Part shown: positions 38,286-44,060 of the stretch, in pieces | Position numbering within the stretch: the stretch's first letter is position 1 | Layout of the letters: each line of letters begins with the position of its first letter | IMG/VR virus record: IMGVR_UViG_3300005538_000006 | Coordinates: 1-44,060 of that record | Length of the DNA stretch: 44,060 nucleotides | Direction: 5' to 3' (one strand) | DNA from: a virus | Position numbers and translations under genes: made by a program | The notes under the pieces: generated by a model | Told to the model about the DNA's origin: nothing | What the model saw: the letters and a program-made list of their open reading frames with translations, nothing else | Databases searched by the model: none

Positions 38286-41200
38286 CGGACGCCTGTCAGT
38301 TGGTCGCGGGCGACGTTGATGCCCTGGCCGACCGGGCGCAGCGGCAGGTTTGACGCCATCCCCAGCAGCGTAAAGAGGTCGATGATCGTCTTCGCGTTCT
38401 GCGCGTGCGTGCGATTGGCGTCGGTGAGGCTGTGATACAGCTCGCCCGGCAGATGCACGGCGTTCACGACGGCGTCGACCGCCGGGGCATTGAGCACGCT
38501 GCGCGCTTGCCCCTTCCCGAACGCGTACGCCGCCGTCTCGACCAGCGCGCCGCCGAAGGGAATCATCCGCGCGCCCATCTTCAGTTGGCTCTCGCCCCAG
38601 AAGCGCAGGAAGGCCGACGCCGCCTCGTCGTCGTCGCCCTGGCCGATCACTTTGCCCGGCGCCACGGACCCGGCATGCATCGCGTTCTTGATGCCCTCGC
38701 CGAGCATGGCGGGAATCATGAAGCCCATCGCGTAGATCCCGAACGCGCGCGCGAAGCCGCGGCGCAGACCCATGCGGGAGGCGAGCACGGCCTCCGTGCC
38801 GAGCATGTTCAGCTTCGTATTGAAGAAGCCGTAAAACTGATTGAGCAGCGCCAGCGTTTGCGGGCCGCCCTCGAGCGCCGACCGATCCTGCGGCCGATAG
38901 GTCCCCAGCGCCTGGCGCACGGCCGAGTCCGCGCGTGCGACGGCCTGGTCGTGCGTCATCCCGTCTTCCGCCGCGACCTTGTCGTACACCGCGCTCCAGG
39001 TCACGTTGTCCATCGCCGACTGAATGCCGCGCATCAGGACCGACGTGTGCGCCTGAACCCAGGCCGCCCCGCGCTGCAGCGGGTTCGGGTCGACCAGGAT
39101 GTGGTCGATGTCCTCGTGCGCTTTGTCCAGGCCGGCCGATTCGCGGGTCGCCATGTAGGGTGACGCCTCGTGAATCTCCTCCGCCATCGCCCGCGGTTCA
39201 CGCGACAAGCGCCACAGCGCCGCAATCATCTTGGTCCCGTCGACGTCGGGGTGAATCGCGACGGATGGGAAATGCGTGAACTGCTCGGCCAGGACCGTGC
39301 CGTTCAAGGCAATGATCTGCATCGCGCCGCGGGTCCGGACTTCGCGCGCGACCGTGTCGGCGAGGCGACCGGCTTTGCCGTCCATCCGGCGGAACATCTG
39401 CTGACTGGCCGCGCGCTCGAGGTACGGCCGCAGGAGATCGCTGACGACGGCCGGATCGACGGCGTCCATCGGCGTGCGAAACGCGGGATGCAGCACCAGG
39501 CGCGCGACCTCGTGGACCGGCTGCGAGAGGTGCGTGAACTTCAGCACGCTGTTGACGTGGGTGAGGACCTGCGAGGCGTCCATGATGAGCGGCTTCGCGT
39601 AGCCGTCGACGCGCGTTTGCGTGAACCCGCGCGCGACCGAGGGAAACATCGCACTGCCGCCCGTGCCGCTGTCGAGGCCCTTCAGCTCGCCGGCCGCCGG
39701 CGTGATGAACGGATCCACGATCGCCGGATAGTACCCGCCGTCGTAGGACCCGAACGGCGTCTCGATTGGGACCGCGGTCACTTCGTCGAAGTAGCGGCCG
39801 AAGCGCGCCTTGTGGGTGCGCTGCGCGTCGGGCTTCAGCGAATCGTTGAGATCCCACACGGCCTGGACGTAGTCGTAGTCCGCCTTCGTGAGGACGCCCT
39901 CGCGCTGCATCCGGCTGATGAAGGTGTCCCACGGGCGCGTGTCGACCCGGCCATCGGCGCCCACCGTCCCCCATTCGCGGCCCCGCAGGAGTTTGTCGCC
40001 GTTGCTCCCCGGCTCGAAGCCGTTGCCGGTGTGCAGCAGCGCGCCGAGCAGTTCCTGATGCTTGTCGGCAAAGGTGTAGTGGAGCTCGGGCGCCTCGATC
40101 TTCGTCGCGCGCGGCGAGTCGGCGAGCGGTTCCACGATCGCGGCGTACTGTTTCGCCAGGTCGACGCGCGCCGTGTCGTAGGCGATCGCCCCGACGTTGA
40201 TGGGATCGTAGATGCCGCGCCGGGCCGGCCCTTCGCGCCCGTTGTCGACGACGGTCACCCAGTCCTCAACGCGGCGCCCGCTCGCGCGGAAACCCAGCAG
40301 GCCCACCTTCACCCGCTCCCAGCCGGTCACCGCCTGGTGCCTCCCCGCCTGGGCGCGCGGCTCGCTGAACGTCCGGACCTGGTCGAGGACCTGCGCGCGG
40401 ACTTCGGTCAGCAGCCGCTTCTCGCCGCCGATCGTGATCTGCTCGGTCGTGCGCGCCAGATCCCAGAGCGCCGTCACGGCGTCGCTCATCGTCCGGAATT
40501 CTCCGACCGACATCTGCTTGTAGTCGCGGACGCTCGGCGTGAGGCTGTCGACGAGGTCCTGAATCTGCGCGCCGGCTTCCGGGTCGTACGTCGTGAGCTG
40601 CTTCAGGTACGTGTCGGCGCGACCGGCCGCGGTGCCGAGCCCGACCTGGCCGAGGATCGCGCGGCCGGCGTTCACGAGGTCGAGATCACGCGTCTCGGCA
40701 ATCTTCGCGTCGGGGCGGCCGAGTTTCTTGAACGCCGTCAGCGACTCGTCCACCTCCCCTTTCACGCGCTCGGCTTCGCGGTAGAGGGCGAGTGTCAGGA
40801 GCTCCTGCGTCTTCGCGGTGATCGCGCTCGTGAAGTCCTGCCGGGCGGCGTGGTCGATCGCCTGCTGCGCGGCGCGCCTCGAGGCCGACCAGAATTCGGC
40901 TGGCTTCAGATCGCGGATCGTCGTCGCGTTGACGCGCGTGCGCGCGGCGGTCTGCATCGTCTCGGCGGAGGGAATGCCGGCGCGGATGGTCGCGGCGCCG
41001 CCGCGGGCCTGGCGCTTCAGGCTGGCGACCTCCGTGGTGAGCGCGTCAATCTCGCTTTGCTTCCGGCCCTCGGCGATGGCGATGCGCAGTTTCGTCTCGG
41101 CCTCGGTCCAGCGGCGTTCGTACTCGCGCTCCTTCTGCTCGGCCTTGAGCGCGTCCTCGCCGCCCTGCACGAACGGCCGCACCTCGCGTTCCTTCGCGCG

Positions 41201-44060
41201 AAGCGCCGCGATCTCGGCGCGGATTACTTTCTCCCGATCGTCGTTGGCGACGGCGACGTCGGCCTTCTCCGGCAGCGTGCCATCGAGCAGCAGCGAGCCG
41301 TGCTGCTGCAGCATCCGGCGCTGCGTCTCGGTGTCGACGGCCGTCTTGAGATCGGGCGCCGTCTCGATGGCCTTCAGGAGCGCGTCGCCGCTGCTGAACC
41401 CGAGCGCTTCCGCCGCCGCGTCTGGACTGAGGCCACCGTCGCGCGTCGTCAGGCCGTTCGGTAAGCCCTTCGCGCGCTCGTCGCCAACGTCCTTGCGCGA
41501 GAGCTTCAGCGGCCCTTCCACGCCTTCGAGAGGTTCGCCGCTCGGATGCGTGCCGTCGCGGATCGCTGACACCGCGCGATAGACCGGCTGCTGTTGCAGC
41601 TCCGTTTCGACCTGCGCCCGCGTCGTGTCCCGTTGTTGCTTCCACTGCTTGGTCTGCTCGCGGCGCACCTCGGCGAGAAGCTGCTGATCGAGCGTTTGCT
41701 GGGCGGTCGCGTGCGCGCGCTCGATGTCCTCCCGGTAGAGCGCGAAGCGCGCGGGCGTCATGCCCGCGGCCTCGGCGGTGAGGAACATCGCCGGCTGGCC
41801 GCGGCGCGCTTCCGCGTCCGCGATCGCCTGGTCGGAGGCGAGCATCCGATCGAAGACGCCGCGCACTTCGTCCGTCAGCGGGGCGCCGTGATCGCGCAGC
41901 GCCTTGTAGACGCCGAGGAACCACGCGCGGAAACGGGAGAACAGCGGCTGGAGCTCGAGGCTCGGCGCCTTCCCTTCGGCCAGATATCGCTCGAACCATT
42001 CGGCGACCTGTTCGTGTTGCGCGGTCCGCTCCGGCGTCCCCTTCTCGGCGAGCTGTTCGATCCCGAGTTCGCGCAGCAGCGTCTGATGGTTCTCGAGTAG
42101 CCGGCTCTGCCCAGGCGTCAACGTCGCCGGGTCGAGGGTCTGGACGTGCTCGACGAGATCGCGCTGGACCTCGAGGAACAGATGCGCGCCTTCGTGCAAG
42201 AACGAGGTGAGGTCCTTGTCCTTGAAGAGATCGATCGTGACCTGCTTGTCGGGGCCGATGGTGATCGAGGCGCGCGGCGGCGTGGCCTCGGCGCCTGGCT
42301 GGAATTGCTCGGTCGTCTGACGGGCCTCGTTGACAAACCCCAGCAGGTCCGATGTACTAAGAGACGTCCCGCCGCCGAGCGGCCCACCTGCAGCATCGGA
42401 TGTATAGTTCGAACTAAGGTTGGCGGGCGCCTCGACCTTCTGCGCGTGGAGCGCGTAGAAGGCTCTGTCGCTCCCCTCCTGGCCCTTCCGCAGCGTGATC
42501 TTCGCGACGTACCAATCGCTGTCCACCCTCAAGGGCGTGTACAGATAGTCGTACGGTACGCCGCCGGGACTGTTGCGATCCGGCGCGCTCCGTAGATAGA
42601 CCCCCTGATCGATGACTTGATCGAGATGCGCGAGCCCGATCACTTGCTCGGGCCGTACCGCTTCATGGACGGCTTTCTTCAGGGCTTCCCTTGCGACCCG
42701 CACCTCCCAGCCGGTGTGGGCATTCGTCGTGACGACCGGTGGGTCGAGCGCGGTCACAATGTCAGCGGCCCGCGCCTTCAGCTCGGTGCGAGTCATCCCC
42801 ACCAGGGACTTGTCAACTGGCAAGTCGACGACCGGCACTGTGTCCGGGATCGGGACCGTCTGCTGGAGCTCGTCCTCGATCTTGCGCGGTTGAAAGAGCG
42901 TCTCCTGTCGGTCCTTTGTGGGCTTCGCGACCTCTGAGGTCAGTGCGAAGGGCGCCTCGAGCTGCGGCGTGGCGACGTCCTGATCCCGCACGGCGCCGGC
43001 GTCGCCGGGGAGCCGCGGCTGCACTTCGCCCGTGTCGAGCAGGTCCCCAGGAATCTTTTGTATTCCCGGCTGATCGAAGCGATCGATGTCGAAGCTGTCA
43101 TCGACCGGGCCCGCCGGCTCCGCGGCGTCGCTGGCCTCGGCCGGCGTCGGCCGCCACGAGTCCGCCCACCAGTTCACGTTCGGATCGATCTGCGCCAGCG
43201 GCCCGAGCTCGTCGGTCCCCGGGAGCACGTCGGCGAGCGGCTGCGGATGGCGCTGGACTTCATCGATCGCGGTGAGCAGATCGCTCGCCGTTTCGATCCA
43301 CTGATACTTCTGGTCCTGCCGGAGCTGCGTCACCATGTCGTCGAGCGACACGCCGTCGCGCGTGAGGACGTTGATCCCGGCGATGCGCCCGAACTTGACG
43401 CCGTCCTTCAGCCAGTTGACTTCGCCGGGGAACGTCGAGTCGACGGTATTGATCCCGCCCAACTTCGCGACGTCGCGCAGCAGCTCTTTCGGATCGGGCG
43501 CGCCTTCGTCCCGGTCGCGGATCGCGTCGAGGCGGAAGTCGAATTCGGCCTTTAGTGCACCGAGGTCGACGGCGGGGTCGACGGTGCGAGCGGCATCGGC
43601 GAGGTCGGCGAAGACGGCGGCGTAGTGCCGAGCGGTGCGCTGGGCACGCTGGCCGGGTGACTCGCGTTCTCGAGGATAGCTTTGCGAAACGCCCAGCGTG
43701 TCGGCGCGCCGCGTTTCATCAGTTCGTCCACGCGCTTCAAGATCGGGTGCATCGGGACCTTCAGTCTGGGCGTCGGCTCCTGTGGTGTCAAGTCCGTGGT
43801 TGAACGCGTCGACGATCGCCTGGCCGAGGGGTGACTCCGGTCGCCGCGCTTCGATCGCCCGGCGCCGGAGCTCGGCTCCGCTGACTTTCTCGCCGGTATC
43901 GGGCGGCGTCTCCGGCGTCGCGATCCCGAGCGCCTCGAGGCCGGCCGCGTGCGTCGTCGAGCCGTCTGACGGACCGCCCTGCACGTCGTAGATCGCCCCG
44001 CTCTCGTCGTAGCCCTTGAACGTCGCTGTAGGCGCTGCTGCGGCGTCCGGCAGCGAGGCG
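38282..44060 (-). CDS. Giant ejection (polyvalent) protein, residues 718-2617
   Basis: Continues the gene beginning at 2155 across the junction; the in-frame GTG at 43984 is not a start but codon 718. Visible modules (full-protein numbering): about 1110-1240, a probable LPD3/BECR-type nuclease-like domain (TNAHTGWEVRVAREAL, LHLDQVI-like helix, 'DSDWYVAKITLRKGQ'); 1314-1318 HEGAH within 'TSFLHEGAHLFLEVQRDL', a zincin motif with a downstream 'EQVAEWFERYL' helix; 1640-1710 a coiled coil (LRAKEREVRP... EQKEREYERRW); the C-terminal 900 residues resemble the large polyvalent/ejection proteins, with a hydrophobic stretch near 2430-2470 (FGIYAMGFMIPAMLGEGI). It is longer than typical ejection proteins (about 1,000-1,500 aa). 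Its place before the endolysin gene fits a late virion protein. Confidence 0.85.
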   Translation of the reverse strand, partial: ASLPDAAAAPTATFKGYDESGAIYDVQGGPSDGSTTHAAGLEALGIATPETPPDTGEKVSGAELRRRAIEARRPESPLGQAIVDAFNHGLDTTGADAQTEGPDAPDLEARGRTDETRRADTLGVSQSYPRERESPGQRAQRTARHYAAVFADLADAARTVDPAVDLGALKAEFDFRLDAIRDRDEGAPDPKELLRDVAKLGGINTVDSTFPGEVNWLKDGVKFGRIAGINVLTRDGVSLDDMVTQLRQDQKYQWIETASDLLTAIDEVQRHPQPLADVLPGTDELGPLAQIDPNVNWWADSWRPTPAEASDAAEPAGPVDDSFDIDRFDQPGIQKIPGDLLDTGEVQPRLPGDAGAVRDQDVATPQLEAPFALTSEVAKPTKDRQETLFQPRKIEDELQQTVPIPDTVPVVDLPVDKSLVGMTRTELKARAADIVTALDPPVVTTNAHTGWEVRVAREALKKAVHEAVRPEQVIGLAHLDQVIDQGVYLRSAPDRNSPGGVPYDYLYTPLRVDSDWYVAKITLRKGQEGSDRAFYALHAQKVEAPANLSSNYTSDAAGGPLGGGTSLSTSDLLGFVNEARQTTEQFQPGAEATPPRASITIGPDKQVTIDLFKDKDLTSFLHEGAHLFLEVQRDLVEHVQTLDPATLTPGQSRLLENHQTLLRELGIEQLAEKGTPERTAQHEQVAEWFERYLAEGKAPSLELQPLFSRFRAWFLGVYKALRDHGAPLTDEVRGVFDRMLASDQAIADAEARRGQPAMFLTAEAAGMTPARFALYREDIERAHATAQQTLDQQLLAEVRREQTKQWKQQRDTTRAQVETELQQQPVYRAVSAIRDGTHPSGEPLEGVEGPLKLSRKDVGDERAKGLPNGLTTRDGGLSPDAAAEALGFSSGDALLKAIETAPDLKTAVDTETQRRMLQQHGSLLLDGTLPEKADVAVANDDREKVIRAEIAALRAKEREVRPFVQGGEDALKAEQKEREYERRWTEAETKLRIAIAEGRKQSEIDALTTEVASLKRQARGGAATIRAGIPSAETMQTAARTRVNATTIRDLKPAEFWSASRRAAQQAIDHAARQDFTSAITAKTQELLTLALYREAERVKGEVDESLTAFKKLGRPDAKIAETRDLDLVNAGRAILGQVGLGTAAGRADTYLKQLTTYDPEAGAQIQDLVDSLTPSVRDYKQMSVGEFRTMSDAVTALWDLARTTEQITIGGEKRLLTEVRAQVLDQVRTFSEPRAQAGRHQAVTGWERVKVGLLGFRASGRRVEDWVTVVDNGREGPARRGIYDPINVGAIAYDTARVDLAKQYAAIVEPLADSPRATKIEAPELHYTFADKHQELLGALLHTGNGFEPGSNGDKLLRGREWGTVGADGRVDTRPWDTFISRMQREGVLTKADYDYVQAVWDLNDSLKPDAQRTHKARFGRYFDEVTAVPIETPFGSYDGGYYPAIVDPFITPAAGELKGLDSGTGGSAMFPSVARGFTQTRVDGYAKPLIMDASQVLTHVNSVLKFTHLSQPVHEVARLVLHPAFRTPMDAVDPAVVSDLLRPYLERAASQQMFRRMDGKAGRLADTVAREVRTRGAMQIIALNGTVLAEQFTHFPSVAIHPDVDGTKMIAALWRLSREPRAMAEEIHEASPYMATRESAGLDKAHEDIDHILVDPNPLQRGAAWVQAHTSVLMRGIQSAMDNVTWSAVYDKVAAEDGMTHDQAVARADSAVRQALGTYRPQDRSALEGGPQTLALLNQFYGFFNTKLNMLGTEAVLASRMGLRRGFARAFGIYAMGFMIPAMLGEGIKNAMHAGSVAPGKVIGQGDDDEAASAFLRFWGESQLKMGARMIPFGGALVETAAYAFGKGQARSVLNAPAVDAVVNAVHLPGELYHSLTDANRTHAQNAKTIIDLFTLLGMASNLPLRPVGQGINVARDQLTGVR
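43981..44060. repeat. Terminal direct repeat, right copy
   Basis: Exact second copy of bases 1-80. It should be counted once when the molecule is treated as a circle. Confidence 0.95.

Noticed and set aside
43982-43984. A separate gene starting at the GTG at 43984
   Set aside because: The frame continues upstream without a stop through the duplicated 80 bases into position 2155, so the GTG is an internal codon of the giant gene.

Overview
The window is a complete or nearly complete genome of a temperate, short-tailed (podovirus-type) phage with high GC content. The first 80 bases (1-80) are repeated exactly at 43981-44060, and one very long reading frame continues in phase across that junction. 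The natural reading is therefore a circular map of about 43,980 bp (circularly permuted or episomal, with an assembly overlap). The head genes look like those of Bordetella phage BPP-1 and Salmonella phage epsilon15: Bbp19-like, scaffold-like, GP7-like major capsid, Bbp16-like cement and gp10-like staple proteins. The head-tail connector portal, gp11/gp12-like tail tube proteins and ejection proteins fit the same group. The host is probably a high-GC diderm bacterium: the phage carries a lipoprotein with a lipobox and an attachment core equal to the 3' end of a tRNA-Gly(CCC) gene. Some features (lipoprotein style, small DUF3309-like membrane protein) resemble soil bacteria such as Acidobacteriota or Proteobacteria, but the genus cannot be read from the sequence.

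Layout. A divergent switch lies at 31750-31880, with a perfect TTGACA-17-CATAAT promoter on the minus strand and four copies of an ATGGTTAGTCG-type operator. Rightward (plus strand) run the CI-like repressor, eight small uncharacterised tightly packed genes (32516-35070), a tyrosine integrase, attP (36217-36265, overlapping the integrase stop codon), and a lipoprotein plus a small membrane protein. Leftward (minus strand) runs everything else in one polarity, about 38.5 kb around the circle: two small HTH regulators, the recombination block (RecT/Bet-like annealing protein, YqaJ exonuclease, small zinc-ribbon proteins), a replication block (DnaD/O-like initiator, possible loader, RuvC-like resolvase), small unknown genes, TerS, a putative glycosidase-like protein, TerL, portal, tailspike, scaffold, capsid, cement protein, a giant lectin-adaptor fusion, nozzle, staple, three ejection-type proteins including one of about 2,617 aa that crosses the map junction, and the lysis genes (SleB-type hydrolase, membrane/coiled-coil protein, small membrane protein). 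Neighbouring genes overlap by ATGA, GTGA or TGATG in most places, so translational coupling decides many starts.

No DNA polymerase, helicase or RNA polymerase is seen, so the phage should rely on host replication and transcription. The points most worth following are: (1) the 2.6 kaa ejection protein with an HEGAH zincin motif and a probable BECR/LPD3 nuclease-like module; (2) the head-tail adaptor fused to the end of a 900-residue lectin-like protein; (3) three structural genes, including the major capsid gene, whose products start with Sec-signal-like leaders of about 21 residues; (4) paired direct repeats flanking attP that look like integrase arm sites; and (5) the uncharacterised eight-gene cassette between repressor and integrase.
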